Assembly: GCA_028291055.1 (NCBI GenBank)
Contig: JAQGIP010000096.1
Coordinates: 1-44,466 of the forward strand
Length of the DNA stretch: 44,466 nucleotides
Direction: 5' to 3'
From: Caulobacter sp.
GTDB taxonomy: Bacteria; Pseudomonadota; Alphaproteobacteria; Caulobacterales; Caulobacteraceae
The position numbers were made by a program, and so were the translations under genes. How positions within the stretch are numbered: position 1 is the first letter of the stretch; the number at the start of each line of letters is the position of its first letter. Shown here in pieces: positions 1 to 9,194 of the stretch. The notes under the pieces were generated by a model that was not told the DNA's origin, ran no database searches, and saw only the letters and a list, made by a program, of their open reading frames with translations.

Positions 1-26
1 CAGGCGCAGGCGCAGGCGCAGGCGCA
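1..26. repeat. CAGGCG hexanucleotide tandem repeat
   Basis: Four full copies of CAGGCG plus two bases, continuing to the window edge. It encodes alternating Ala-Pro immediately after the signal peptide of the minus-strand gene. Copy-number change would alter linker length without shifting frame. Confidence 0.8.
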
Positions 27-97
27 TCCGCTGCGGCGAACGACAGCGACGGCGTCAATAGGCTGACCACCGATGCGAACACGACCAGGATTTTCAT
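1..97 (-). CDS. Exported protein, N-terminal fragment (cut by window edge)
   Basis: Only the first 32 codons are inside the window. The translation begins MKILVVFASVVSLLTPSLSF and continues with AAADAPAPAPAP, a short but clear signal peptide (Lys2, hydrophobic core, Ala-rich cleavage region) followed by an Ala-Pro run. A GAGGGG ribosome-binding site lies 8 bases before the ATG at 97-95. The protein is therefore predicted to be secreted or periplasmic. The Ala-Pro run is encoded by a hexanucleotide tandem repeat. Nothing can be said about function because the mature domain is outside the window. Confidence 0.7.
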   Translation of the reverse strand, partial: MKILVVFASVVSLLTPSLSFAAADAPAPAPAP

Positions 98-178
98 TGT
101 AAGCCCCCTCAACTGCAGAGCGTTTTAGCGCGGGGCGGGCGGTTGATACAGCCCCCCGACGGCGTGGATCACGCCGGC

Positions 179-646
179 TCAGGCCGCTGGCGGCCTGCCG
201 AACCAGCTTCCGCTGAAGCGTGGATCGGTAATCTGAAGAGTGATCACCACCGCGAGCATGACAAGGCCGCAGGAAATCACCCAGGGTCGGGTCGCGACGA
301 AGGCCGCGATGATGCCTGCGTCGCCGGACGCGGGGTCGATCATCGTCGCGATCAGGAAGCTCACCGCGCCATTCATCAGCCAGCTGACCGCCGCCATGGC
401 GACCAGGAGCTTTCCCCACCAGTAGGGACGCCAGGCCAGGAACACGAACACCCCCGCCATGGCGAGGATGACGATGACCATGAAGATGCTGAACGGCACG
501 ACGAGCGCCCCGGCCTGCGGCGTGGCGGCGAATATCGCCTTGAGCATATTCATCACGACGACGCCGATGACGGCCACGGCGACGGCCGCCGCGCCATAGG
601 CGACGCGCAGGACCATCCGCTTGCGCTCTATCAAGTCCACTTCCAT
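179..646 (-). CDS. Four-helix integral membrane protein of unknown function
   Basis: 155 aa. Four hydrophobic helices are visible: about 13-37 (VAYGAAAVAVAVIGVVVMNM), 45-70, 78-100 and 118-140, with a short charged N-terminus (MEVDLIERKR) and an Arg/Pro tail. The start at 646 follows a G-rich stretch (GGGGGCGTC) that can act as ribosome-binding site. I do not recognise the family. It lies between a truncated exported-protein gene on the same strand and an inverted-repeat element, with no operon partner in view. The opposite-strand reading over the same span is rich in His, Asp and Arg with no hydrophobic pattern and is taken as a shadow. Confidence 0.7.
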   Translation of the reverse strand: MEVDLIERKRMVLRVAYGAAAVAVAVIGVVVMNMLKAIFAATPQAGALVVPFSIFMVIVILAMAGVFVFLAWRPYWWGKLLVAMAAVSWLMNGAVSFLIATMIDPASGDAGIIAAFVATRPWVISCGLVMLAVVITLQITDPRFSGSWFGRPPAA

Positions 647-666
647 GACGCCCCCAGTCGAAAGTT

Positions 667-809
667 TTGTCCACGAACCACACGAACCACACCAACGCTA
701 TCCTGATGCGCAGTGGCCGTGGCCGCCGGGGTTATCTGACCGACTTCGTCGATGAAGGTCGCGGCGCTTGTCGAAACACGTTGGTGTGGTTCGTGTGGTT
801 CGTGGACAA
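667..809. repeat. Inverted-repeat element, perfect 31-bp arms (CACGAACCACAC family)
   Basis: The arm 667-697 is the exact reverse complement of 779-809; 81 bases separate them. Each arm contains a near-tandem sub-repeat (CACGAACCA then CACGAACCAC). This fills most of the 249-bp gap between the membrane proteins at 646 and 896. No transposase is nearby. Total length (143 bp) matches two other elements in this window, at 3405 and 35643, that have unrelated sequence. It looks like a non-autonomous palindromic (REPIN/MITE-like) element or a long hairpin. Confidence 0.85.
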
Positions 810-895
810 TATCTCCCGGCGTCCACGGCCACGCCGGGGCAAGAAAACACTCTGACCCCTTATTCTCTGACCGACCCCTTCAGCATGGGAACATC

Positions 896-1402
896 ATGGG
901 AAATCTCCCGGGCGTATTGGTCGTCGTATTGACCGTGGTGGCTTGGGCCTGCGCCGCCCTCGCGTTTATCGCCAGGCGCCGGCCAACGCGCGCGCGGGCC
1001 GAAGGGATCGCGCAACGCGGCCGGATACCGGCCTGGGCGGGCATCATGGAACGGATCGTGTGGGGCGGCCTGTGGATCACGTTTGCCATGACCCTGTTCA
1101 GAGGCTTGCTCCAAATCCATAGAGCGATCCGGGGTCCCGCCATGATCCATCCGGATGACGTGGCGGCCGCCATGATGGCGATGGGTGCGTTCGTTGCGAC
1201 ACTGATTCCCGCCATGCTCGCAGCCAACCTCGTGTCGTGGCTCGTGCCGCCCATGCGGCGGGCCAATCAAGGGGCGGCGATTGGGCTGGCGACCCAATCC
1301 TATTTGCGCGCGAGCCTTGGGCTGGTTCGGATGGGCTTGGTCGTAATCCCGGTAGCCCTGGCGCAAGGTCTGTTGGGGGCCTTCGAGCCCTGGAGCCGCT
1401 GA
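896..1402 (+). CDS. Hypothetical four-helix membrane protein
   Basis: 168 aa when started at ATG 896 (MGNLPGVLVVVLTVVAWACA). The frame is open back to 752, but the upstream part reads through the inverted-repeat arm and is not protein-like, so the later ATG is preferred even though no strong ribosome-binding site precedes it. Four hydrophobic segments are visible: about 5-25, 52-68, 80-108 and 138-160. A basic loop (RRRPTRARAEG) follows helix 1. I do not recognise the family. The gene ends 157 bases before rpmI and may share the rpmI promoter region. Confidence 0.65.
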   Translation: MGNLPGVLVVVLTVVAWACAALAFIARRRPTRARAEGIAQRGRIPAWAGIMERIVWGGLWITFAMTLFRGLLQIHRAIRGPAMIHPDDVAAAMMAMGAFVATLIPAMLAANLVSWLVPPMRRANQGAAIGLATQSYLRASLGLVRMGLVVIPVALAQGLLGAFEPWSR

Positions 1403-1559
1403 CCTCAAGCCTTCAACACGGCGCTTGGCTCCCCGCCCCCTTGCCCTTTCCCGCATCCTCCTATAGGAACCCCGCTCTTCGATCCTCCGGGCCCAAAGGC
1501 ATGCCTTGGGGGATCCAAACGCTACATCCAGAGGACGGGGCTTTCGGGCTCCGAGCAAA

Positions 1560-1760
1560 ATGCCCAAACTGAAGACCAAGTCAGGCGCCAAAAAGCGCTT
1601 CAAGATCACGGCGACCGGCAAGCTGAAGGCCGGCGTTGCGGGTAAGCGTCACCGGCTGATCAGCCACAACGCCAAATACATCCGCCAAAACCGCGGCACC
1701 AAGGTGATGAGCGCTTCGGACTCGAAGACGATCAAATCCTACCTGCCGTACGGCCTGTGA
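1560..1760 (+). CDS. rpmI: 50S ribosomal protein L35
   Basis: 66 aa, the usual length for bL35. The sequence [20 protein letters not shown] is diagnostic, with the family's Lys-rich N-terminus, the KRHRLISHN segment and the C-terminal SYLPYGL. The frame is open upstream to 1506, but ATG 1560 gives the family's invariant MPKxKTxxxAKKR start. L35 is a small basic protein of the large ribosomal subunit. It is followed after 19 bases by rplT, the near-universal pairing. infC, which often precedes rpmI, is not upstream here; the upstream neighbour is a membrane protein. Confidence 0.97.
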   Translation: MPKLKTKSGAKKRFKITATGKLKAGVAGKRHRLISHNAKYIRQNRGTKVMSASDSKTIKSYLPYGL

Positions 1761-1779
1761 TCTAAGGAGCAGCTGAACA

Positions 1780-2136
1780 ATGGCTCGCGTCAAACGGGGC
1801 GTCACCGCCCACGCCAAACACAAGAAGGTTCTTGAACAGGCCAAGGGTTTCTATGGCCGCCGCAAGAACACCATCCGCACCGCCAAGGCCGCCGTCGACA
1901 AGGCCGGCCAGTACGCCTACCGCGACCGCAAGGTCCGCAAGCGTTCGTTCCGGTCGCTGTGGATCCAGCGCATCAACGCCGCCGCGCGGCTTGAAGGCTA
2001 CACCTACTCGCAGTTTATCCACGGCCTTGACGAGGCCGGCATCGTGATCGACCGGAAGGTTCTTTCGGACATCGCGGGGCAAGATCCGGTCGCGTTCAAG
2101 GCCATCGCCGACAAGGTTCGCGCCGCGCTGGCCTAA
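1780..2136 (+). CDS. rplT: 50S ribosomal protein L20
   Basis: 118 aa, standard for bL20. It starts [20 protein letters not shown], with the basic N-terminal arm that threads into 23S rRNA ([21 protein letters not shown]) and the globular C-terminal half ([20 protein letters not shown]). L20 is an early assembly protein of the large subunit and in other bacteria represses its own operon. A strong AAGGAGCAGC ribosome-binding site precedes ATG 1780. It forms an operon with rpmI and is closed by a hairpin terminator at 2174. Confidence 0.98.
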   Translation: MARVKRGVTAHAKHKKVLEQAKGFYGRRKNTIRTAKAAVDKAGQYAYRDRKVRKRSFRSLWIQRINAAARLEGYTYSQFIHGLDEAGIVIDRKVLSDIAGQDPVAFKAIADKVRAALA

Positions 2137-2173
2137 GAGGTCTTTGAAGCTTTCGCTTCTCGTACTTCTAAAG

Positions 2174-2204
2174 AGCCCTCCGGCCACGAGCCGGGGGGCT
2201 TTTT
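2174..2204 (+). terminator. Rho-independent terminator after rplT
   Basis: An 11-bp stem (AGCCCTCCGGC / GCCGGGGGGCT, one G-T wobble) with a 5-base loop runs into TTTTT at 2200-2204, 38 bases after the rplT stop. It separates rpmI-rplT from pheS. Confidence 0.9.
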
Positions 2205-2274
2205 GCTGTCTTGAGCCCATCTCACCCCCTTCCTCGCCTTTCCCCGACAATCCCGACCGCGTAAGCAAACCGCC

Positions 2275-3387
2275 ATGACCGATCTTCTCGCTCTCGAAAC
2301 CGACCTCGGCGCCCAGATCGCCGCCGCCAGCGACGCCAATGGCCTCGAAGCCCTGCGCGTCGCCGCGCTCGGCAAGTCCGGCTCCATCTCCGGCCTGTTG
2401 AAGAGCCTGGGCTCCATGAGCCCCGACGAGCGCCGCGAGGCCGGGCCCGCCATCAACGGCCTGCGCGACCGCGTCGCCGCCCAGCTGGCCGCGCGCAAGG
2501 CCGCCCTCGACGCCGCCGAGCTGGACCTGCGGCTCGCCGCCGAGCGGGTGGATCTGTCCCTACCCGCCCCGCCGCGCCGCAAGGGGTCGGTGCACCCCAC
2601 CATGCAGACCATGGACGAGATGGTCGCCATCTTCGCCGAGATGGGCTTCGACGTGGCCGAGGGGCCGGACATCGAGGACGACTTCCACAACTTCACGGCC
2701 CTCAACTTTCCGCCCAAACACCCGGCGCGGGAGATGCACGACACCTTCTTCTTCAACCCCGGCCCCGACGGGGAACGCCGGCTGCTGCGCACCCACACCA
2801 GCCCGGTGCAGGTGCGCGCCATGCAGAAGACCAACACCCCGCCGGCCGCGCCGTGGATCGCGCAAGGCCGCGAGCCGCCGATCCGCATCATCGTGCCGGG
2901 CCGCACCTATCGCAAAGACTCAGACCAGACCCACACGCCGATGTTCCACCAGGTCGAGGGGCTGGTGATCGACAAGGGCATCCACATGGGCCACCTGAAG
3001 TGGACGCTGGAAACCTTCATCAGCCGGTTCTTCGAGACCGGGGCGGTGACGACGCGGTTTCGGCCCCACCACTTCCCCTTCACCGAACCGAGTGCGGAGA
3101 TGGACGTGCAGTGCGACCGCTCCGGGGCTGAGGTGAAGATCGGCGAGGGGTCCGACTGGCTGGAGATCCTCGGCTGCGGGATGGTCCATCCCAACGTCCT
3201 GCGCAGCTGCGGCATCGACCCGGACATCTATCAGGGCTTCGCCTTCGGCATGGGCGTCGACCGGCTGGGCACGCTGAAGTACGGCATGCCCGACCTGCGC
3301 GACATGTTCGCCGGCGATACCCGCTGGCTGGCCCACTATGGCTTCAGCGCGTTCGCCGCGCCGAACCCGGCGAGCGGGCTTAGCTGA
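2275..3387 (+). CDS. pheS: Phenylalanine--tRNA ligase, alpha subunit
   Basis: 370 aa, within the bacterial PheS size range. The N-terminal ~100 residues form the tRNA-binding helical arm (Ala/Leu/Arg-rich, HHLH-type coiled coil). The class II catalytic core follows: [20 protein letters not shown], motif 2 around [10 protein letters not shown] and motif 3 in [17 protein letters not shown] near the C-terminus. With PheT it forms the alpha2-beta2 enzyme that charges tRNA-Phe; the alpha subunit carries the active site for phenylalanine and ATP. ATG 2275 fits the family N-terminus but has no strong ribosome-binding site. pheT does not follow directly; a palindromic element and a small exported-protein gene intervene. 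Confidence 0.98.
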   Translation: MTDLLALETDLGAQIAAASDANGLEALRVAALGKSGSISGLLKSLGSMSPDERREAGPAINGLRDRVAAQLAARKAALDAAELDLRLAAERVDLSLPAPPRRKGSVHPTMQTMDEMVAIFAEMGFDVAEGPDIEDDFHNFTALNFPPKHPAREMHDTFFFNPGPDGERRLLRTHTSPVQVRAMQKTNTPPAAPWIAQGREPPIRIIVPGRTYRKDSDQTHTPMFHQVEGLVIDKGIHMGHLKWTLETFISRFFETGAVTTRFRPHHFPFTEPSAEMDVQCDRSGAEVKIGEGSDWLEILGCGMVHPNVLRSCGIDPDIYQGFAFGMGVDRLGTLKYGMPDLRDMFAGDTRWLAHYGFSAFAAPNPASGLS

Positions 3388-3404
3388 GCTATGCCCCCTC
3401 ACCT

Positions 3405-3544
3405 CCGCTCGTCCCCGCGAAGGCGGGGATCCAAGCCGACTCTCCGGATGAGCATGGGTTCGATGGGCAGTCCGCGCGCGCCATCGCAGCGAGCCGCCTG
3501 TTCTGACAAGCTGCTTGGATCCCCGCCTTCGCGGGGACGAGCGG
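3405..3544. repeat. Inverted-repeat element, perfect 32-bp arms (TCCCCGCGAAGGCGGGGA family)
   Basis: Arm 3405-3436 is the exact reverse complement of 3513-3544, with 76 bases between. Each arm is itself a small palindrome (CCCCGC-GAAG-GCGGGG), so the region can fold as two short hairpins or one long one. This motif is a widespread intergenic repeat of alphaproteobacteria. It sits between the pheS stop and the next gene and is open in several frames, which artificially extends neighbouring open frames. Confidence 0.9.
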
Positions 3545-3576
3545 GGATTTTGGAAGCTGAACCCGGGAGAAGACGC

Positions 3577-4020
3577 ATGACCGCCATCCGCCGTATCGCC
3601 GTCCTGTTCGCCGCCGCGTCCGTGTTTGCCGGGGCCGCCGCCCCTGCCTTTGCCGCACCCAAGGCCGCCGCCGCCCCCGCCCCTCTGGTGCGGGTGAAGG
3701 TCGATGTCTGGCGCGCGGGCGAGGACGGCATGACCAATGCCTTTGTCGATGTGGTGCTGAAGGCTTTCCAGGCCTCGCCCGGGTTCGAGGCGACCTCCGA
3801 CGGGGCCGAGGTGAAGGTGCAGGTGGACGCCATCGGCGGCGACCCCAAGGGCGGCCACACGGCCTTCAACTACAAGGTCGAGATCACGCCGGGGGGGCAG
3901 CCGATGACGCTGATTTCCGGCAACTGCTACGAGGATACGATGGAGGACTGCGCGTCCTTCATCGTCGACAAGACATACAGCGTGGTGAAGAAGCCGCGCC
4001 CGGTTCAAGGCCAACACTGA
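3577..4020 (+). CDS. Small exported protein between pheS and pheT
   Basis: 147 aa from ATG 3577, preceded by GGGAGA. The upstream open frame runs through the palindromic repeat and is rejected as coding. A signal peptide is evident ([20 protein letters not shown], Ala-rich cleavage near residue 27), followed by an Ala/Pro linker and a ~105-residue mature domain ([20 protein letters not shown]...). Two Cys residues in [13 protein letters not shown] could form a disulfide. The mature part has an alternating beta-strand look. I do not recognise the family. The TGA stop overlaps the pheT ATG by one base (TGATG), so pheT translation is probably coupled to it. The position inside the Phe-tRNA synthetase operon is unexplained functionally. 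Confidence 0.75.
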   Translation: MTAIRRIAVLFAAASVFAGAAAPAFAAPKAAAAPAPLVRVKVDVWRAGEDGMTNAFVDVVLKAFQASPGFEATSDGAEVKVQVDAIGGDPKGGHTAFNYKVEITPGGQPMTLISGNCYEDTMEDCASFIVDKTYSVVKKPRPVQGQH

Positions 4021-6413
4021 TGAAGTTCACGCTTTCCTGGCTGAAGGATCACCTGAAGACCGAGGCCGATGCGGCCCAGGTGGTGGCCGCCATGACCATG
4101 GCCGGCCTGGAGGTCGAGCACGTCGAGGACCCCGGCACGAAGCTGGCCGCCTTTACCGTGGCCAAGATCGTGGAGGCCGTGCAGCACCCCAACGCCGATC
4201 GCCTGCGGGTGTGCCAGGTGGACACCAAGGACGGCCGCCTCGAGATCGTCTGCGGCGCGCCCAATGCGCGGGCCGGGCTGACCACAATCTTCGCGCCGAT
4301 CGGGACCTACATCCCCGGCAGCGGCATCACCCTGGAGGCCAAGCCGGTGCGCGGCGTGGTGTCGAACGGCATGCTGTGTTCGGCCGCCGAGCTGGAAACG
4401 GCGGAGGAGTCCGACGGCATCGTCGAGATCGCCGACAGCTTCCCCGTGGGCGCATCGGCCGCGCAGGCCCTGGGCCTCGAAGCCGTGATCGACTTCGAGG
4501 TGACCCCCAACCGCCCCGACTGGCTGGGCGTGTCCGGCATCGCGCGCGACCTGGCGGCAGCCCGGGTGGGAACGCTGAACGACCTGAGCGTCACACCCGT
4601 CCCCGGCAAATTCGCCTGTCCTATCGATATCAAGGTGGACGGCATCGCCTGCCCCGCCTTCTCCGGCCGGGTGATCCGGGGCGTGAAGAACGGCCCCTCC
4701 CCCGCCTGGCTGCAGGCCCGGCTGAAGGCCATCGGCCTGCGCCCGATCAACACCCTGGTCGATATCACCAACCTGATCACCTATGACCGCGCCCGGCCCC
4801 TGCACGTCTATGACCTCGCCAAGCTGGTGGGCACGACCATCGAGGCGCGCCTGGGCCAGCACAGCGAGCATGGCGACGAGCATCTGATCGCGCTGGACGG
4901 CAAGACCTATGACCTGACCGCCGAGATGAGCGTCATCGCGGATGCGGGGGGCGAGCGCCCGATCGGCATCGGCGGGGTGATGGGCGGCGAGAGCACCGGC
5001 TGTTCGGATGAGACCACCGACGTCTTCCTGGAAAGCGCCTGGTTCGACCCGATCCGCACGGCCCAGACCGGGCGGGTGACCGGCATCAACTCCGACGCCC
5101 AGTACCGCTTCGCGCGCGGCGTCGATCCGGGCTTCATGGTCCCCGGCCTGGAGCTGGCGACGAAGCTGATCCTCGAGCTGTGCGGCGGCGAGCCCTCCGA
5201 CGCGGTGGTGGCCGGCGACATTCCCGCCCCGCCCAAGGGCTTCGACTTCGACCCGGCCTATGTGAAGGCCCTGGCCGGGCTGGACGTGCCGGCTACGCGC
5301 ACGGTGGAGATTTTGGAAGCCCTGGGTTTCACGGTCGAAGGCTCGAAGGTCACCCCGCCGTCGTGGCGCCGCGACGTGGAAGGCAAGGCCGACCTCGTCG
5401 AAGAGGTGGCGCGGATCGAGGGCTATGACGCCCTGCCCTCCACCCCGTTGCCCGCGACCGCGCGCGCCATCGGCGGCGTGCTGACCACGCGCCAGAGCCG
5501 CGCGCGCACCGCGCGCCGCGCCCTGGCGGCCATCGGTTACCAGGAGGCCATCACCTGGTCCTTCACGGCCCGCAAGACCGCCGAGCTGTTCGGGGGTGGG
5601 GGCGATGCGCTGATCGTGGCCAACCCCATCGCCGCCGAGCTGGACTGCATGCGCCCCTCGGTGCTGCCGGGGCTGATCGAGGCGGCCGGGCGCAATGCGC
5701 GCAAGGGCTTCCCCGACGTGGCCATCTTCGAGGTCGGCCCCATCTTCGGCGGCGACCAGCCGGCCGACCAGCGCCTGGCCGTGAGCGCCATCCTGGCCCC
5801 GCATGCGCCGCGCTCGTGGACGGGCAAATCCGGTGACGACCTGTTCCAGGTGAAGGCCGACCTGCTCAACCTGCTGGAGGAACTGGGCGCGCCGGTGGGC
5901 TCGCTGCAGACGGCTCAGGGCTCGGCCAACAGCTGGTGGCACCCGGGCCGCTCCGCGCGCCTGCAACTCGGCCCCAAGGCCGTGGTCGCCGAATTCGGCC
6001 AGCTGCACCCGGCGGTGCTGAAGGCCCTGGACGTGGACGGGCCGATCTATGGCTTCGAGATCTTCGTGGAGGCCATCCCCGAGCCCAAGAAGAAGGCCGT
6101 GAAGACCCGTCCCGCGCTGGAGCTTTCGGCCCTGATGCCGCTGAGCCGTGACTTCGCCTTCGTCATGGAAAAGGCCCGCGCGGCCGGCGACCTGGTCAAG
6201 GCCGTGGTCGGCGCCGACAAGGCGCTGATCTCCGGCGCGCGGGTGTTCGACGTCTATGAAGGCCCCGGCGTGCCCGAAGGCGCCAAGTCGGTGGCCGTGG
6301 AGGTCACCGTGCAGCCGCGCGACAAAACCCTGACCGACGCCGAGATCGAGGCGCTGTCGGGCCGCATCGTGGCGGCGGCGGAAAAGGCGGTCGGGGCGAA
6401 GTTGCGGGCCTGA
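4020..6413 (+). CDS. pheT: Phenylalanine--tRNA ligase, beta subunit
   Basis: 797 aa, normal PheT length. Domains in order: N-terminal [12 protein letters not shown] segment; EMAP-like tRNA-binding OB fold about 39-150 ([25 protein letters not shown]); B3/B4 domain about 210-385, the editing region that hydrolyses Tyr-tRNA-Phe in characterised enzymes; B5 domain about 405-475; catalytic-like core; and the C-terminal ferredoxin-like anticodon-binding domain about 700-796 ([11 protein letters not shown] ... [20 protein letters not shown]). It pairs with PheS. It starts on the last base of the preceding stop codon. A palindromic element begins 8 bases after its stop. Confidence 0.98.
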   Translation: MKFTLSWLKDHLKTEADAAQVVAAMTMAGLEVEHVEDPGTKLAAFTVAKIVEAVQHPNADRLRVCQVDTKDGRLEIVCGAPNARAGLTTIFAPIGTYIPGSGITLEAKPVRGVVSNGMLCSAAELETAEESDGIVEIADSFPVGASAAQALGLEAVIDFEVTPNRPDWLGVSGIARDLAAARVGTLNDLSVTPVPGKFACPIDIKVDGIACPAFSGRVIRGVKNGPSPAWLQARLKAIGLRPINTLVDITNLITYDRARPLHVYDLAKLVGTTIEARLGQHSEHGDEHLIALDGKTYDLTAEMSVIADAGGERPIGIGGVMGGESTGCSDETTDVFLESAWFDPIRTAQTGRVTGINSDAQYRFARGVDPGFMVPGLELATKLILELCGGEPSDAVVAGDIPAPPKGFDFDPAYVKALAGLDVPATRTVEILEALGFTVEGSKVTPPSWRRDVEGKADLVEEVARIEGYDALPSTPLPATARAIGGVLTTRQSRARTARRALAAIGYQEAITWSFTARKTAELFGGGGDALIVANPIAAELDCMRPSVLPGLIEAAGRNARKGFPDVAIFEVGPIFGGDQPADQRLAVSAILAPHAPRSWTGKSGDDLFQVKADLLNLLEELGAPVGSLQTAQGSANSWWHPGRSARLQLGPKAVVAEFGQLHPAVLKALDVDGPIYGFEIFVEAIPEPKKKAVKTRPALELSALMPLSRDFAFVMEKARAAGDLVKAVVGADKALISGARVFDVYEGPGVPEGAKSVAVEVTVQPRDKTLTDAEIEALSGRIVAAAEKAVGAKLRA

Positions 6414-6420
6414 CGCTAGG

Positions 6421-6510
6421 CAATAAATGGGGACATGAACCAATTTCCGGATGCCGTCCGGGCCGCTTCACAGGCCTTGGCCGGAAAATGGTTCATGTCC
6501 CCATTTATTG
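6421..6510. repeat. Inverted-repeat element, 30-bp arms (AATGGGGACATGAACC family)
   Basis: Arm 6421-6450 and arm 6481-6510 are reverse complements at 29 of 30 positions, with a 30-base loop. It lies 8 bases after the pheT stop and 57 bases before the next ATG. Repeats of the GGGGACATGAACC/GGGGACAGACACC kind are, from memory, often found near REP-associated tyrosine transposases; no such gene is in this window. It could also end or protect the pheT transcript, though it has no U-tract. Confidence 0.88.
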
Positions 6511-6566
6511 GCGCCCCCGCTGCCTAGCGCTTGCATTTGCGTGTCGGGCCGGACACATGCGGGACC

Positions 6567-7109
6567 ATGTTCAAGCCGCGCGCCGCCAAGCCCAAGTTCG
6601 AGCACCTGCTCGAATCCGTCCTGTTCGCCTCCCGCTGGCTGATGGCCCCCTTCTATCTGGGCCTGATCCTGGCGCTGATCACCCTGCTGTGGGTCTTCTT
6701 CGCCGAACTGTTCATCGCCATCCAGCCGCTGCTGACCCTGCATCCGAAGCCGGAGAACGCCATCCTGATGGCGCTGTCGCTGATCGACCTGTCGCTGGCC
6801 GGCAACCTGCTGCTGATCGTCACCTATTCGGGCTACGAGAACTTCGTCTCCAAGATCGACACCGCCGGCCATGAGGACCGGCCGGAGTGGATGGGCACGG
6901 TCAACTTCTCCGGCCTGAAGCTGAAGCTGATCGCCTCCATCGTGGCCATCTCCGGCATCGCGCTGCTGAAGGCCTTCATGCAGATCGGCAATGGGGTCAT
7001 CAACGAGCGCAACCTGGTCTGGCTGGTCACCCTGCACATGACCTTCATCCTGTCGGGCGTGGCGTTGGCCTTCATGGACTGGATCGTCAGCAAGTCCGGC
7101 AAGCACTAA
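6567..7109 (+). CDS. UPF0114 (YqhA-like) membrane protein
   Basis: 180 aa from ATG 6567 (MFKPRAAKPKFEHLLESVLF). The frame opens 36 bases upstream, but the first 12 codons are not family-like. The FASRWLMAPFYLGLILALI segment, the acidic IDLSLAGNLLLIV helix and the SKIDTAGHEDRPEWMG loop are typical of UPF0114, a family of small inner-membrane proteins of unknown function. Four helices: about 20-48, 66-90, 118-140 and 150-172. It is convergent with osmC, with only 9 bases between the stops. Confidence 0.88.
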   Translation: MFKPRAAKPKFEHLLESVLFASRWLMAPFYLGLILALITLLWVFFAELFIAIQPLLTLHPKPENAILMALSLIDLSLAGNLLLIVTYSGYENFVSKIDTAGHEDRPEWMGTVNFSGLKLKLIASIVAISGIALLKAFMQIGNGVINERNLVWLVTLHMTFILSGVALAFMDWIVSKSGKH

Positions 7110-7118
7110 CCCGGACGG

Positions 7119-7541
7119 TCAGCCCAGGGTCGCGTCCAGCGTGATCTCGGCGTTGAACAGCTTCGACACCGGACAGCCCTTCTCGGCCGCCGCCGCCAGT
7201 TCGCGGAACCTGGCCTCGTCCAGCCCCGGCACGACCGCGCGCAGGGTCAGCGCCGACCTGCTGATCTTGAAGCCGCCGGCGTCGGGGTCGAGCGAGACCG
7301 CCGCCTCGGTGTCCAGGGAGGTGGGGGTGAAGCCCGCCGTCTGCAGTTGGAAGGCCAGGGCCATGGTGAAGCAACCCGCGTGGGCGGCGGCCAGCAGTTC
7401 CTCCGGGTTGGTCCCCGGCTCGCCTTCGAAGCGGGTCTTGTAGGAATAGGGCGACGATTTCAGCACCGTGGAATCGGTGGTCAGGTCGCCGGTCCCGTCG
7501 CGTCCCGTGCCCGTCCAGTGGGCCTTGGCCTTGCGGATCAT
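7119..7541 (-). CDS. osmC: OsmC family peroxidase
   Basis: 140 aa from ATG 7541, preceded by AAGGAG. The longer open frame upstream is discarded because this start gives the family's MIRKAKAHWTGTGRDGTGDL opening. The two redox cysteines of the OsmC/Ohr fold are present: Cys57 in HAGCFTMALA and Cys123 in KGCPVSKLF. Arg and Glu residues that shape the active site lie in TRFEGEPGTNPEELLAAAHA. OsmC subgroup proteins reduce organic hydroperoxides in the cytoplasm using thiol reductants. The spacing and the Cys57 context favour OsmC over Ohr. It is divergent from the chemotaxis operon across a 213-bp gap that must hold promoters for both. Confidence 0.93.
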   Translation of the reverse strand: MIRKAKAHWTGTGRDGTGDLTTDSTVLKSSPYSYKTRFEGEPGTNPEELLAAAHAGCFTMALAFQLQTAGFTPTSLDTEAAVSLDPDAGGFKISRSALTLRAVVPGLDEARFRELAAAAEKGCPVSKLFNAEITLDATLG

Positions 7542-7754
7542 GGTCGTCTCCTTGTTGCTCGGCCTAAAGGTCGTGGCGCGCCCTCCAGGGCGCAAGACCC
7601 CGGCGCGCCATTCGGTCGCAGCCGGTCCGCCCGTTTGGTTAAGCGCGGATTCACAACTCCTGGGCGCAATGGCCCCAACTCGAGCGCCTATCGTTAGGCG
7701 CTTGAATCGCAATGCGAAAAACGTGGCCTGACGGTCGCTTCGGGGGAAGATGAT

Positions 7755-9194
7755 ATGATCCGCTGGTTCCTGAAGGACGCCCCGATCAAGCGCAAGTTGA
7801 CCGTTTCATTCGGGCTGTTCTCGGCCCTGATCGCCGGCGCTGTCGGCGTCGCCGCCTACGAGCACGCCAACACCGCGACCCTGATCGCCGGCTGCGGGAT
7901 CTTCGCCTTCAGCCTGGTGCTGGGCTATCTGCTGAACAGCGGCATCGCCAACCCCTATGTCACCACGGTGGTGCGCATGGAGGCCCTGGCCCGGGGCGAC
8001 CTGGAAAGCCCCGTCGCCCACACCGACCACAGGGACTGCGTGGGCCGGCTGACCAAGGCCATGGAGACCTTCAAGGCCGCCGCCATCGAGCGCAACACCC
8101 TCCAGGGCCAAAGCGCCGGCATGCAGGCCGAGCTGGACCGCAAGGTGCGTCAGCTGGAAGCCGACCACGAGGCCGCCAACGCCGACCAGCTGGCCATCGT
8201 CGATGCCCTGGCCGCCGCGCTCGCCGCCATGGCCCAGGGCGACATGACCACGCGGCTGACGCTGGAGGTGGGCGCGTCCTACCGCCAGCTGCGCGACGAC
8301 TTCAACGGCGCCATGGGCCGCCTGCAGCAGGCGATGGGCGCGATCGCCGCCAGCGCCGACGGCATCGGCGGCGGCTCGGGCGAGATCACCTCGGCCGCCG
8401 ACGACCTGTCGCGCCGCACCGAACAGAACGCCGCCAGCCTGGAGGAAACCGCCGCCGCCCTGGACGAAATCACGGCCACCGTTCGCAAGACGGCGGAGGG
8501 CGCCACCCATGCCCGCGCCGTGGTCGGCTCCGCCAAGACCGACGCGGAGACCGGCGGCGAAGTGGTGACCCGCGCCGTGGCCGCCATGGCCGAGATCCAG
8601 CGCAGCTCCAGCAAGATCACCCAGATCATCGGCGTCATCGACGAGATCGCCTTCCAGACCAACCTGCTGGCGCTGAACGCCGGCGTCGAAGCCGCCCGGG
8701 CGGGCGATGCGGGGCGCGGTTTTGCGGTCGTGGCCTCCGAGGTGCGCGCCCTGGCCCAGCGCTCGGCGGAAGCGGCGCGGGAAATCAAGGCGCTTATCAA
8801 CGCTTCGTCCACCAGTGTGGGCGAGGGTGTGGCCCTGGTAGCCGAAACGGGCAAGTCGCTGGAGCGGATTGTCTCCCAGGTCGCCGAGATCAACACCGTG
8901 GTGGCCGAGATCGCCGCCAGCGCACAGGAACAGGCAAGCGGGCTGCACCAAGTGAACGCCGCCGTGAATCAGATGGATCAGGTGACCCAGCAGAACGCCG
9001 CCATGGTCGAGCAGACCACCGCCGCGGCGCATTCGCTGTCGCGTGAATCCGCCGAGCTGGGCCGGCTCATGGCCCAGTTCCGCCTGACCGACGGCGCGCC
9101 GGCCCGCAGCACCGGCCCGGCCCGCAAGACCGGATATTCCTCGGGGGCCGCCACGGCCCGTAAACTCGATCACGACGACTGGGAGCAGGCATGA
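7755..9194 (+). CDS. Methyl-accepting chemotaxis protein without a periplasmic sensor domain
   Basis: 479 aa. Two membrane helices near 13-35 and 40-62 are joined by only a few residues (EHANTAT), so there is no extracytoplasmic ligand domain. A HAMP domain follows (about 65-120, [13 protein letters not shown]), then a second HAMP-like segment (about 150-195, [21 protein letters not shown]). The signalling coiled coil has the conserved hairpin tip ([20 protein letters not shown], residues ~296-316) that binds CheA and CheW. The C-terminus ends in a flexible tail, [11 protein letters not shown], resembling the acidic-aromatic tails that tether CheR. A GGGGGAAG ribosome-binding site precedes ATG 7755. 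The stop overlaps cheW. It probably senses membrane or cytoplasmic state rather than an external ligand. Confidence 0.95.
   Translation: MIRWFLKDAPIKRKLTVSFGLFSALIAGAVGVAAYEHANTATLIAGCGIFAFSLVLGYLLNSGIANPYVTTVVRMEALARGDLESPVAHTDHRDCVGRLTKAMETFKAAAIERNTLQGQSAGMQAELDRKVRQLEADHEAANADQLAIVDALAAALAAMAQGDMTTRLTLEVGASYRQLRDDFNGAMGRLQQAMGAIAASADGIGGGSGEITSAADDLSRRTEQNAASLEETAAALDEITATVRKTAEGATHARAVVGSAKTDAETGGEVVTRAVAAMAEIQRSSSKITQIIGVIDEIAFQTNLLALNAGVEAARAGDAGRGFAVVASEVRALAQRSAEAAREIKALINASSTSVGEGVALVAETGKSLERIVSQVAEINTVVAEIAASAQEQASGLHQVNAAVNQMDQVTQQNAAMVEQTTAAAHSLSRESAELGRLMAQFRLTDGAPARSTGPARKTGYSSGAATARKLDHDDWEQA

Noticed and set aside
1403..1559. Possible L20-type autoregulatory leader before rpmI
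   Set aside because: No convincing pseudoknot or 23S-like mimic could be recognised by eye; only a weak promoter-like TTGCCC...CTATAG was seen.
3388..3576. Upstream open-frame extension of the small exported protein
   Set aside because: It reads through the 32-bp inverted-repeat arms; the signal peptide and ribosome-binding site place the start at 3577.
4005..6443. 812-codon open frame antisense to pheT
   Set aside because: Same composition artefact; the translation has no hydrophobic core pattern, and pheT on the other strand is certain.
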